Source: Coriaria nepalensis
Taxonomy: Eukaryota; Streptophyta; Magnoliopsida; Cucurbitales; Coriariaceae
Length of the DNA stretch: 64,000 nucleotides
Direction of reading: 5' to 3'
NCBI GenBank assembly: GCA_027186245.1
Contig: CP114489.1
Span: 10,237,501 to 10,301,500 of the forward strand
Shown here: positions 11,182 through 26,021 of the stretch, in pieces
How positions within the stretch are numbered: position 1 is the first letter of the stretch
How the letters are laid out: every line of letters starts with the position of its first letter
Notes under the pieces: generated by a model
What the model saw: only the letters and a program-made list of their open reading frames with translations
What the model was told of the DNA's origin: nothing
Databases searched by the model: none
Made by a program: the position numbers and the translations under genes

Positions 11182-12644
11182 GAGAAACTAAAAAGATGGT
11201 TGTGAGTTTATATAAGAAAAGGAAAATGGATAATTGTACTATCCTATTTGTGTAAATCTTTCTACAACAGTCTAGACTGATTACTTCTCTACCTAAAGGA
11301 TACATTCAACTCAAGTGTTGCTTGAAATAACGTTATGATGTGTCTCTCAGTTTCATTCTCTGTCTCTCTATGTAAGAGAAGAAAATGGGAACCTTTATGT
11401 CTCTTTGTTGAAGTGAAACTATGGTAATGGTAATGTGTGATGGAATGAATATATTAGTGAGAACTGTTTTCAATATTCTGATTGAGATTTTTTGCAGATC
11501 AAGATAGGAATTGATTCTAAATGGACAGCGGAATCACCATCTCAGGTTTTCCAATATTGGGCTTCTGGGTAAATTTTTTGGAAGCTTAATCTCCCTACAG
11601 GTTAATCTTAATCCGACTTACGAATCCTGGACCCAAAAGCTGTAATTAGTTATAGAGATTAAACTTTAGTTTGAAGTTAGAAAATAGTTTATTGGCGCAA
11701 AATCTTGTTAAAATTTTCATTTAGGCCACGTTAGGTTCGAAGGATTTGGTGGAAATTAAATGAAAATAAATTCTATTAATCCATGTGATTTGATCTATAT
11801 TTGTGACGAGAATTAAAATTCTTCCTCCTCTGAAAACTCTCATTTCTTATAAAATGTATTTTTAGTGAGAATGGAATTTATTTTATACGGATTGTTTTTG
11901 TATTTTTTAAATCTTATTGGGGTATTTAAGTAATATGTGAAAAATTAAAGTATTAGTGTGGTTTTTTCTATTTAGTCCGGAATCAAAATCGTCTTTACTA
12001 GTATATGCAACTAAATAAATGATTTCTTAGTGAATTGTCTATTCTTATTTATTTTCATTCACATTCCCAAAAAAAAATTAAAGCATAATTCTAAGCATCA
12101 GGATATAACTGTTGAGCCACAAAATCCAGACTACAAGACATCAGATTATAACCAAAGAAGCCCACTAAGAAACCCAACCATTTCCATTTTCGCCACACAA
12201 ATGACAACCCCTCCTAGCTTTTGATCGAGTGGTACCTGGCTTAAATTAATTTTACCAAAGAAAAATGCCTTAAATTAATATGTGATAATGAACGAATGAT
12301 GATAATTGATGAAGGAAAATAAGAACACTAGAACAGTGATATAAAGCTCACCAATCAGGATCTAATAAAACGATTGGAAAGCTTACTCAAACTTGACCTC
12401 TAACGAAATTATAAGTCCATAATAATTTGGATATATCTAAAGTCATGGCTGTATAGAAAAGTACACGATCCATGCTAATAATAATTTTTTTTTTTTTTTT
12501 TAAAAAGGGTTACTTGAGAATCCACATAAACGACAATTCACGAGTTGTTAGAATAAACTCTGTTATACATTCCATTAAAAATGACACATGGACTCCGGTT
12601 TATGTACAGATTCCATATGATAATAGGAAAGCTGCTGTGTATGA
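11182..12644. other. Convergent intergenic spacer
   Basis: Holds the 3' UTRs of the zinc-protein gene (to roughly 11450) and of CK2 alpha. A segment at 11720-12010 has repetitive, MITE-like character. Small open frames here have no recognisable similarity. Confidence 0.5.
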
Positions 12645-15605
<2,961 letters not shown>

Positions 15606-16247
15606 AGCTAGACGATTCGAGCCGTGGATCTCGATCGGCTCCTCCGCCTCTGTATCGACCTAGTTGTGATTCGAGTTGGTGAAGATAGGAGAGGCGATAT
15701 GGTGGTGAAGAAGCGGGTTTGGGGAAGAGGGGGTGCGCCGGATTAGGAGAGTGCGTAATGGGCCAACGCAAGACGACAAGGGTGCACAATAGCAGTAAGC
15801 GAAGGTTTAGTGCTGATTCGTGGCACTTTCCATGTGCCCGTTATATTTTTCTCTCATACGCAAAATAGCAATTGCGCGGAAAGGATGAAAGTGTGAGCTC
15901 CGGGCGGACCGGGCGGTTAGTAAAACCTAAAATAACGTATCGTGGGCCCAATGTGCTGATACCTGATGGGCCCCTAGTGGGTTTTGGGCAATTTTTTTAT
16001 TTTTTCACAAAACTTAGTACGACACGTCGTATATTCCACAAACAGTAGTTCTTTCTGGAAACCAAGTAATTTTCTTAGCACAAATGGAATACAGACAGAG
16101 CAACCAAAAAAAGGTCAAGAAAATATATTAAAAGCAATAAGATTCTAAATTGCTCTTGTACAATTTTCTGTACCACATCAAACACAGTGCTTAAGTTGAA
16201 TAAATAAATATGGAACCCCCAAAAAGAAAATCTATTTTTCTAGATTA
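15606..16247 (-). promoter_or_regulatory. CK2 alpha promoter and RNC1 3' UTR region
   Basis: Spacer between two minus-strand genes. The part next to 15605 should hold the CK2 alpha leader and promoter and is relatively GC-rich. The part near 16248 should be the RNC1 3' UTR. No clear TATA box was identified. Confidence 0.4.
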
Positions 16248-19046
16248 TTACACAGCTTGAGGTTGGATTTGCTCGAAATCGAAAACCTCGAACATGATCC
16301 GTCTCACATCGGGCTTACCGTAGACAGTGTAAGAGAGGCCATGAATGGCTTGTTGAACGGCCGTGGTTGAGGGATTTCTTAGTCTTCTGTTGTGCTCGTA
16401 TGCATCCTGAACTTGTTCGGAGTAAATTATAAATTTATGAAGATACTTGTCCCGTAAATATCTCCCACAGAATTTGTTCATCAGAAGTCGCCTGTGCTTC
16501 TCTTGAAGCCATTTTCCTGGAGCATCTAGATGCTTCATCAATAACCTCTCCGCCATGACAATATCCTTTAAGATTAACAAATCGAACATTAAAAAAATAT
16601 AATTCAAAAATGAAATTTAGACGGACTAATAAATGGAGGGAAAATATATATATATAAAAGTAGAATACCTGGATCTTCTGCCCGATGTATTCAAGTCGTT
16701 CGTAACAGAATCGAGGATGCTCAAACTTGTGCTTTGATGGGTGTAAAAAGCAAAGCTGTGTTTGTTTACGAAGAAGTTAAATGAGACAAAACTAGGGAAA
16801 TGAAAAGGCCTACACTTACTATTGAATGTGGTTGGTATCTATAAGTGATAAACACCATAAAAGTGATACGCAACTCATCTAAGATTCCATTTGGGTAGAC
16901 TTGTTAAAACAGTATAGCATAAATAAGTTTTAAATTATATTTTTTTTGGACTTAATTGGATATGGGGGAAACTGAACTTCGGACCTAAACCAGAGAAAAG
17001 TAAGTCTTTCCAAATAAACCCCTAGTTTTAGCGTTTGAAACTCCAGTTTGCCCCAAAAAAACTCCCAATTAATCGCAAACGCTAATCAAGATTCCAAGTC
17101 CAACATATCCTACAGTTAGAAACTCCAAAAAGGATGGGCTAAGAGGGGAAATACCTGAAGGCCAAGGCCGAGTTCAATATTCCTAGCTTCGGTGATGTCT
17201 AGAATTCTATCAGTGACTTGTAGAGGGTACCCAAGTGTTCTCATAACATGAGGCCTACTATCAAAATCCCATATATTTCCTCTAAACCGATGCATTCCGG
17301 GTGGGACACATGCCCTAAAGAGTCTCGGGTGAGCAAAAAGAGCATCTTCTGGAGGCTGAGGAAAGGAAGTAGTGAGACGGGACTTGATCAAAAAACCCAA
17401 TTTTGTTTAATCGAAAACGGAAAGATGATTCTAGAAGCAAGGCTTATTACCTTATAGGAAGCAATATCTTGCCAGCTGATCTTATTGTCTTCGAATTCAA
17501 TGGAGACATAATCTACATCTTCAAGCTGTCTCCTTAATCTCGGTTGACAGTCTTCTGAATCCGGGTCCATTCCAAATACCTCGAAAAGGACCCGATATAC
17601 TTCCGGCAAACCGAAACATAGATATATTGCCCCAAACAAGGCCCAGAACACAGATCTGCCCACATCACAAATAGATTTTTAAAATGGACTCAGATATGTG
17701 GTGTAAGAAAAAAACATGTAAACATGAACATGATGTCTAGTAAGCAAATCTTCAATAGCTCATTTGCTTCCTCTCCAACTACTCCAAAATCCTCAATGAA
17801 AAGTTCGACAAGTATTTAGCTTTTTCGATTTTGTGGGGCCCACTTATACTGAATTTCTCTCATAATCTGCTATGCATTATTGTTGAAAACTGAATTTTCA
17901 ACTTCAAACCAACATATCTCTTTTTCAACCAAAATTTAGGCATATTCAAACAAAATCAATTTTTTTTGGGCCAAAAAAAAAATAAAAAATCAAATTAAAA
18001 CTCTGCTAAAAATAAACTGTCAATATGACCACGGTGTCTAATTAACAAATCTTCCTTAGCTCATTAATCTTTTCAATAGTGGGAAGCACCTATATTGAAT
18101 AAATTCTTCATTTCTTTCAAAATTTTGACGTACATTGTTGTTGCAACCTGAATTTTCAAACTTCAAACCAAGCATCTCTTTTTGAAACCAAAATTAGCAT
18201 ACTCAAACAAACCCAATTAAAACTCGTCACAGAAAAAATGAAAAGAACTTACTTCACAGGGCCCTCTCGATCCTTCCTTATCATCCTATCCATATCATCA
18301 AACGGGAAAATCAGATTCTGCAAGCTAGCAGCTTTGATCCACTTTGGAAGATTCCTCTTCCCAATCAACCCAAACACTCTCTCCCTCATCGGACCAGGCG
18401 ATTCTCTAGGATATCTCTGCAAAAAATACTCAGCCAAAGCCAATTCAAGCACATACTGACCCAAAAAGCATAGCCTAGAATGACCCGATCTGACATGCCT
18501 AGCATTCGTTCTTTCACAAGAAGGATGCTGAAACGCCAGGTACAGCAAAGAATCAAACTGCTTGGCCGGATTATCATCTCCGAATCGATCAGAAGGCTCT
18601 AAAGAGTACCCTAGGGCTTGCTTGGCTTCGAGCAAGTACTCATCGATCCACGTTTTATCGGCGTTGTTCAGACGAGAAGAAGGTAAGCAGGAGCTTAGTA
18701 AAGGGAATGATTTGAGTGATAATTGAGGGCTGTTTAGGAATCGTTCGGCTAGTTTCTTGTCGTCTAGAGGTGGTCTTAGGATGAATTTCTTAGGCGGGAT
18801 TTTCTTCTTAGGTGAAGTAGCTCGTTTGCGTTCGGAAAGCTCTTTGAGAAGTCGTTGAGGGCTATTCTGAGGGAGCTCTTTTTGCGGCGGATCGATGGCG
18901 ACGGAGAGGATCTGGGAATTTCGGGATTTAGGGTTTAGGAATTTGGAGGGATGGAATTGGAGGAGGGGGGGTGAAGTGAAGGAGGAAGAGAAGGAGAAAT
19001 TGTTAGAGGTGGAGTGTAGGTGAGTGAAAGGAGAAGAGAGGTCCAT
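16248..19046 (-). CDS. RNC1: RNC1-like plastid RNase III-domain splicing factor
   Basis: Five exons (18253-19046, 17451-17655, 17155-17355, 16669-16755, 16248-16565) give 534 aa. The Ser/Thr-rich, acid-poor N-terminus (MDLSSPFTHLHSTSNNFSFS) looks like a plastid transit peptide. Two RNase III-like domains follow. In domain 1 the signature usually written ERLEFLGD reads SRLCFLGQ. In domain 2 (exons 4-5) it reads ERLEYIGQ. In both, the catalytic Asp is Gln. This fits RNC1, known from maize as a plastid protein with two RNase III domains lacking catalytic residues that binds and helps splice chloroplast group II introns. Other marks are SVFWALFGAIYLCFGLPEVY and the repeated form at the C-terminus (YTVYGKPDVRRIMFEVF). 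Nuclease activity is not expected. A telo-box lies in the leader at 19056-19064. Confidence 0.92.
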
Positions 19047-19055
19047 GAGAGTAAA

Positions 19056-19064
19056 TTAGGGTTT
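19056..19064 (-). promoter_or_regulatory. Telo-box in RNC1 leader
   Basis: AAACCCTAA on the coding strand, ten bases upstream of the RNC1 start codon. This is a common element near starts of plant housekeeping and organelle-protein genes. Confidence 0.4.
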
Positions 19065-19520
19065 GGGAATTTATTAATCCGCCATGGAAGGGGGGGCTGT
19101 GAGAGTTTGATTGTTTGCAGGGGTTTTGGAAGGGAAGGGGTTGAGAGCGGGAAGAGGATAAGGTGAGCTCCCGAGTCCGAGAGCTGTGTGACTGTGTAAA
19201 TGGATATTATGAAACGGCACCGTATAAAGAGGGAGGGAGATATAAACTGTTTTGCGGCGAAACGAAGATGGTGTCGTAATCATTTTGAACGACAGGTCGT
19301 TGGATTGACTGTATTTTATATACTTTATTCTATTTCCTACATGAGGGTCCTGCTAATGGGCTTTCCATTTTCTATCTTTGAACTTTCAAGCCCACTAAGG
19401 TCCTCTGCATAAAAACCATATCCTTTGATTGGATCAACATCAACCATTCAATGGCTAATTATACGTACTCAATTAACAGTCAGTGTGCGTGTTTGTAATA
19501 TCTCGTCTCATGTTTCAAAG

Positions 19521-19567
19521 GGTGGAGATATAATTTTTGGGGTGGAGATATAATTTTTGGGGTGGAT
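19521..19567. repeat. 20-base tandem repeat, 2.3 copies
   Basis: The unit GGTGGAGATATAATTTTTGG occurs twice without a mismatch, followed by a partial third copy GGTGGAT. Confidence 0.9.
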
Positions 19568-19779
19568 AAAAATTCCCTGGCCCAGTATCGGAATCGCAGT
19601 TCCGGAACTATCCTGTACTAATCATAATACCGACTTTTGTCCACCCCTGTACAATCTATACAGTGCCCCTAAATCGAATAAGTAAAATACCAAGAATTTA
19701 ATGCATATTTTTTTGTTAGGGTATAAACAAGAGACTAAATCTTTTGAGATGGAAGACTTTTAAAAGATTATATAGTTAA

Positions 19780-19898
19780 TATTAGAGATATTATATAGTT
19801 AAGCTCGTATAATTATATTAGTTAGAACTGTTTGTATATAAATTATTTATCTAGTTAATAAAATTAATATAGATTCATTAATAATTTTAATTTTTATA
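19780..19898 (+). repeat. 5' LTR of copia element (degenerate)
   Basis: Begins TATTAGAGATATTATATAG, matching TATTAAAGATATTATAAAG of the right repeat, and shares GTTAGAACTGTTTGTATATA. It is about 119 bases long. It lacks a segment present in the 3' LTR, and the terminal TG..CA dinucleotides are no longer recognisable. Confidence 0.65.
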
Positions 19899-20116
19899 TA
19901 GTATTAGAATTACTGATTAAATTTATAATTTTTTTTTAATCTCGTTATTCTCTTGATAAACTTACAAAAGGGAAATTGAAATTCTTTCTTGATTCTTAAT
20001 CTTCGTTCCTCTAATTTTCATAGACTAGTTCAAAATTAGTCCAATTTCACCCTACCTAAATCAATTTCATGCCCATGAGACTTGAGTAAAAAATCGCACA
20101 TTGAGCTCTTCATCAA

Positions 20117-23100
20117 TGGCTGCGAACACAGCAGACACCACCTCTGCCACCACACAAAACATCATTCCGCCGAATCCGCACCTAAACATCCTTCCTCCCA
20201 TTGATTCCACCAGTCCCACATCCATCCATCCATCCATCCATCCGATATCCACAAGTATTACTTTAGTCTCACAAAATGTCTTAGCCAATAAAAAATACGG
20301 CATGTGAAGTCGTGCCATGAAACTGGCATTACTATCCAAGAACAAGTTGGGGTTCATATCAGGACAATTCAGTGGCAAAGATGTAATGCATTTTTCAATT
20401 AATCTACTCATGGATCTTCAATTCAGTCTCCGCAGAATTGTTCAATTCTGCTGCTTTTGCCTCGAATGCAAGACTCATCGGGGAAGATCTGCTAGAAAGG
20501 TATGATAAAAGAAACATATCAAGAATATATGCAATCCAAAAGGAGATGGTTTCCCTCACTCAAGGTTAATACATCAGTAGCTACTTATTACTCCAAACTG
20601 AAAATTTTATGGCAAGAATAGTATACTCTTGTCACTCTGCCAGATTGGCATTATACTTCATCTACAAACAAATTGAACAACGGTATAAATTAATCCAATT
20701 TCTCATGGGTATGAACGAGAGTTATGGAGGAGTAAGGGGCCAAATTTTGATGATTATCTCTCTGCCAACAGTGAATAAAGCATTCTCAATGGCGAATGAC
20801 AATAAATGTAACCATGAAGATGCTTCTCAAAATTCAAGCATTAATGCCACTATTGATACCACTGCACTTTATAGCAATAATTACAACAATTGACCCAATT
20901 CCGTTCTAAATATTGGCAGAACAAACCAGAACACAAAAGGAGGTAAAAGACCATAATGTGATCATTGTCATTTTTTGGGTCACAAAAAGAAGAATTGTTA
21001 CAAGTTGGTAGGCTACCCTTAGGTTATAGAAATTAGAGGCCAAAATTCTAGAAATCCATGAACCAATTGTTACAAGTTGGTAGGCTTCCAACAATTTATC
21101 AACCAATTTAGATTCTCTTCCAGTGCCACAGTTAACCCATGAGCAACATGAACAGATTTTGAAATTGCTGAGCCAAGAAAACATTCTAAGAACTTTTGGA
21201 ACAAACACACAAATGGCTAATCTGATCACCAGAGGGCAAGACACAATCATGAGCAATGGCAGGTATGACAACTAGCCTCATCTGTTACAATTCTATTGAT
21301 TGGATCATAGATATAGGGGTTACAAGCCATATAACACATGATTTTATTGCATTAAATTCACACATTTCATGCATTGATCCAAATAAAACTGTCAAATTGC
21401 CAAATGGTCTTGAATCCTTCATAACACATATACCAGTTCTGTTTGTATATCGCTAAATATCAAATTGTCTGATATTTTATGTGTTCCTAGCTTTAAGTAT
21501 AACATTCTCTCTGTTTCAAAAATCACACGTGATCTTAAACTTTATGTAACCTTATATCCACTATTTTGTATTTTTTTTTTAGGACCATATGAATGGAATA
21601 ATAATGGGGATCGGTAGGTTGCATAACATCATGAACTGCCCAATTTGCCCTCTTGCAAAACAGATATGATCCTCATTCTCAAACAGTACCACCCACTCCA
21701 CAAAACCTTTTGATCTCATCCCTGTTGATGTGTGCCCTACAAAATTCTAACCCACGCTGGAGCACGTATCTTTCTTACCCTTGTAGATGACTACACCAAA
21801 GTTACTTAGACATTTCTTATGCAAATAAAGTCTGACACATTCCATACGCTAAAATCTTTCTTCACCATGATCCACAACTAGGTTGATTGTCATATTAAAG
21901 TGTTTCGTAGCACTTTAACTTTGAATTCAATACCTTTTTATCATCATTAAGAGTAATCCACCAAAGTTCCTGCACATATACTCCTCAACATAATGGAATA
22001 ATAGAAAGTAACATAGATATCTACTTGATATAGTTAGAGGATTAAAGATACCGTCTAGTCTTCCTTTTCAATTTTTGGGAGAATGCATATAGACAACAAC
22101 TTACTTGATAAATACACAGCTTTCCCTCCATTTTGACAGAAAATCCTCTTTTGAACTTATATTTCATAAACCACCCATAATCTCCCACCTTAGAACCTTT
22201 AGATGTTTATGTTATACTACATGTTTAAATAATTCAGACAAATTCAATCCAAGAGCTAATGTATGTATTTTCATGGGTTACTCTCTCACCTAAAAAGGGT
22301 ACGAAGTTTTCAATGTATATTTCATGTGAACAGAGGCATAACATTCCATGAAACAAATTTTCCTTTCAGTCAAAATATTCCTACTCTACCTCTTCTTCCA
22401 TTATTTGAGATTTCCTTCACTGATGAAGATTTCACACAAAAAGTTTCTTCATCATCTTAGTATCACATTTCATCTCACTACATTCCAATTGAAACAGAAA
22501 ACAACCAGAGTACTTCTTTTGAATTAGAAAACACCCAAAATGCTCTTGGTCAGACAGTCAACCATTCCTTTTGTCCATCCCACAAGTCCACCATCTACTT
22601 CCACAAACCAGCTCAGAAAATCTTCCAGAATCACAAAACCTACAATATGGTCTAAGGACTACATTTTCCCCAAAAATCATTCATCCAACCAAGTTTCATA
22701 CCCACTATCCAATTTCATATCTTACAACCATCTTCTTCTTCCTATCAATGTCTTTTATCTACACTTTCTTCATTCTCTTAACCTAACTCATATTCAGCGG
22801 CAATTAAAGATAAAAGATGGATTAATGTTATAAAAACTGAACTTAATGCTTTAAAATCCAATGGAACATGGTCCCTAGACCCTTTACCTTATGATAAAAA
22901 AACCAATAGGTTGTAAATGGGTGTATAAAGTGGAACTTAAATCTTGTGGTACAGTAGAGAGTTTGGTAGCTAAAGGCTACAATTAAAAAAAATGGGTGGA
23001 TTACAATGAGACCTTCTCTTCGGTTGCAAAAAATGGTCATTGTTATGACCATAATAGCTCTTGCTTCTATGAATAACTAGCCTTTATATAAAATGGACGT

Positions 23101-24240
23101 ATATAATGCTTTCTTACAAGGTGATTTATATGAAGAAGTTTACATGACACTACCATAGGGCTATACACCTAAGGGGGAGACACGGGTTTGTAAACTCATC
23201 AAGCTTTTATATGGCTTGAAGCAAGCCTCAAGACAATTGAATCATAAGTTCAACACTGCTCTGTTACAAGGGGGTTTCTAGCAATCTAAAAGTGATCATT
23301 CCCTATTCACCAAAAGAAAAGGTAATTCAATTACTATCCTATTGGTTTACGTAGATGATATTATGATATCTGGGAATAATTCCACTGAAATTGCTGCTAC
23401 AAAAGCTTACCTAAACTCTCAGTTCCACATCAAACATTTGTGTATCACCGAGAAAATATGCCCTTGAACTACTATCTGAGATAGGATAGACTGCCTCTCA
23501 GCCTTGCACCATTCCTATGGAGTAGAATTTAAAACTAACATCTTTATATATGATTTGGCCACTAGTAATAACTTTTTAGATGCATGTTAGAGAATCATTA
23601 TGTGTATCAATGCCTTGTAAGTAGATTAGTCTATCTCAACTATGACAAGGCAAAACCTCAACTTTGTTATCCAAACCCTTAGCACAATCCTAAACAATCC
23701 CACTTACAAGCAGATATGTCAAGTCAAATCTTAGACTTAAACTTTTCTTCAGTGCTTCATGTCCCCTTCAATTGGAAGCCTTCGGTGACTCAGATTGAGG
23801 ATCCTGTTTGATGATCAGAAGATCCCTAACTGGCTAATTTGTGAAGTTAGACAACTCTCTCATTTCATGGAAGACCAAAAAATAGCCTATTGTTTCGAGA
23901 TCTTTCGAAGAGGGTGAATACATATCAATGGCAGTTGCTACTTATGAAATTACATGGATTGTCAGCCTTTTGAATGATCTCAATATTTAGGTTTCACTAC
24001 CAATTCAACTTCATTGTGAAAACACTCCTCAGCAAGACAAATAGTTTCCAACCCCATATTCCACGATTGCACGAAACATATTGATATTGATTATCATTTG
24101 CTGAGTGAAAAAGTCATACAAGACCCATTCAAATCGTTTCAATTCCAACTCTTGAGCAACCTCCAGATCTTCTTACAAAGGCTTTCAAGTCTCATTAGCA
24201 TAATCATCTCCTCTCCAAGTTAAGGGTATTGGACATTTTT
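20117..24240 (+). pseudogene. Copia gag-pol remnant
   Basis: Gag-like start at 20117 with a CATC microsatellite inside it (20220-20241). A stop codon replaces a conserved Trp near 20305. A CX2CX4HX4C zinc knuckle lies at 20957-20998. A protease-like motif near 21301 reads DIG where DTG or DSG is expected. Integrase-like residues lie near 21600-22300. Reverse transcriptase has the copia-type YVDDI at 23348-23362, preceded by LKQASR and LLYGLKQ-like sequence. An RNase H-like end (HLLSEKVIQD) lies near 24100. Stops and frameshifts interrupt every domain. The element is described as it stands and no joined version is given. Confidence 0.85.
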
Positions 24241-24262
24241 CACCTTCCGACTTAAGGGGGAG

Positions 24263-24410
24263 TATTAAAGATATTATAAAGTTAAGTTAGTATAACCGAT
24301 CAATTTACTTTATTGATATTGTTAGTTAGTTAGAACTGTTTGTATATAAACTATTCATCTCAATTAATGAAGTTAATGCAGATTTATTAATCATTTCACG
24401 TTTTTTTTCT
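24263..24410 (+). repeat. 3' LTR of copia element (degenerate)
   Basis: Follows the polypurine tract AAGGGGGAG and starts TATTAAAGATATTATAAAG. It is about 147 bases, longer than the left copy because of an extra stretch around 24295-24320. The right boundary is approximate. Confidence 0.65.
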
Positions 24411-24733
24411 TGTGACAGTTAATCTTAAACGGCGATTCATGCCTCTTATTATAAAATCCTATTTTTGGGAAGAAAAAAAAGTGATTAATAAGAAATGACT
24501 TTCAAGTTATAGCAGATTTTAGGACTCAAATACATCATTCTTAAGATTATATTCTTAATAAGCATTCAAATTATGTTTAACTAAATATTCATATTAATTA
24601 TATTTTAAAAAAAGATTAATAAAATGTATACATCATATAGTCAAATTTAACTTTATCCACTAACACAGTAGAGCCCACAACTCCTCCAAAATGCACATCT
24701 CATACCCAAAAACATGTGAACAAATTTCCTGAT

Positions 24734-24772
<39 letters not shown>

Positions 24773-25360
24773 AAGAAATGGTGAAGATGCATGTATAGGA
24801 GTGGAATATATATATATATATTGGTGGGTCGTGAAGCAAATCGACATGCAACCTAAAAGACTTTTTATATGCTTTTTGTGGCAGTAGTACGACTAGACTT
24901 CCAGCCCTAAGATTCTACTTCAAAATAATGCAATTTTAGACTTTGGCATCGTCCTACGCAACAAGCCAACCTAGCTAATTCCCCTTCCTACAAAGCTTCT
25001 TTACATTATCTACTCTTCCTTCACCCTTTTACTAAAAGACATATATTGTTTATAATATCTACCTGCAGCATGGCCCCTTTACTTATTCACATGGGAATCT
25101 AGTGTTCATATTGTGGCAGACAGCCTAAACTGAAATTATTACAGCTTCTTCTTCTTCCACAAGTTTTATGGTGCCTTTTTTCTTTTTTCTTTTTTTTTTT
25201 TTTTTCTTTTTTTGTTTTTGTTTGTTTGTGGGTCAATTTAGGAAAAATAAACAAATAAGAAAATAGAGTCTATCACTTTCTGCGGAAGATCCCATTACAT
25301 AATTAGTTAAGGAGATCTAGAGATGAGTTCACTTACATTAATTAATATAATTAGTGAAAT
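24411..25360. other. AT-rich spacer with long poly(A)
   Basis: Between the copia element and the DUF863-like gene. Contains a 33-base A run (24738-24770), a short (TA)n near 24810, and poly(T) near 25190-25205. The part adjacent to 25361 should be the 3' UTR of the minus-strand gene. Confidence 0.5.
24738..24770. repeat. 33-base poly(A) tract
   Basis: Uninterrupted A run followed by GAAAGAAATG. Could be a retroposon tail or simple slippage. No coding body is seen to its left. Confidence 0.9.
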
Positions 25361-26021
25361 TTACAGGGTTACAACTTGGAAATTAATCCAAGGAGGAGGC
25401 TGATTATCAGGTAATCTGATCTGATCATGGCTATTATGATCATAACTAACGAACTCTAATTTGTTCTGATCAAAACTTATACTGCTACGTACCGCACTGT
25501 CGTCTATACGACTTGATCTTGCCGAACCCGTCGTAGAATTGGAAGAAGAAGAGAAACAGCAGCTTCTTGCTGGCTCTGATGAATAATCTGAAGTGGCACC
25601 ATTAACCATGAACAATTGCTGCTTCTCATTCTGATCATCATCATCACGATCAGCTAAAAGTCTCTTTGATGATTTTAATGGTGATCTTCTTCCGCCGTTT
25701 TTATAGCATGAAGCTGGGCCTAGAGTTAGCTCGATCTCACTTTCTTTTAACACCGTATTGTTGTTGTTGTTGGTATCTTCCCTGAAGCTTTCTTCCTTAC
25801 TTTTCATCATCAGAATCTTCTGCATTTTATATATACGATGAAGTTCAGATACCTGCAAATTTTTGTAACTGATTAGTTCAATGATTAACGTGTGATGAAA
25901 TGAAAGTAATTAAGGTTTAATTGTGTATTATCATTACCTGTTGTCTGAAAGTTTCTTCATGCTTTAACATGGCCATTCTCATGAACTCCTTATCGTACGG
26001 ATTAAGAAGCAACTTCTCCAT
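25361..26021 (-). CDS. Plant-specific small protein with DUF863-like N-terminal motif
   Basis: Two exons, 25938-26021 and 25361-25852, encode 191 aa. The N-terminus MEKLLLNPYDKEFMRMAMLK, then HEETFRQQVSELHRIYKMQK, matches the motif shared by a plant-specific family that includes DUF863 proteins (KHEExFxxQVxELHRLYxIQKxLM). A second conserved patch is ESEIELTLGP, which contains an LxLxL-like core that could act as an EAR repression motif. The middle is basic and Ser-rich, and the C-terminus ends QPPPWINFQVVTL. No catalytic domain or signal peptide is seen. Function is unknown. Both conserved patches and the exon junction (in QQ|VSEL) agree with relatives, so the gene model is solid although the role is not. 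Confidence 0.75.

Larger units (their letters stand above)
19047..19779. other. RNC1 upstream region
   Basis: Upstream of RNC1 and left of the copia element. It holds the presumed RNC1 promoter and a 20-base tandem repeat at 19521-19567. No coding sequence recognised. Confidence 0.5.
19780..24410 (+). mobile_element. Degenerate Ty1/copia LTR retrotransposon
   Basis: Flanked by diverged direct repeats that share GTTAGAACTGTTTGTATATA. Decayed gag, zinc knuckle, protease, integrase, reverse transcriptase and RNase H follow in the Ty1/copia order, all in plus orientation. A tract resembling the initiator-Met tRNA primer site follows the left repeat (about 19899-19908). A polypurine tract AAGGGGGAG (24254-24262) precedes the right repeat. 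The coding region is interrupted by many stops and frame changes, so it cannot be autonomous. It inserted upstream of the RNC1 gene. Target-site duplications could not be identified with confidence. Confidence 0.88.
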
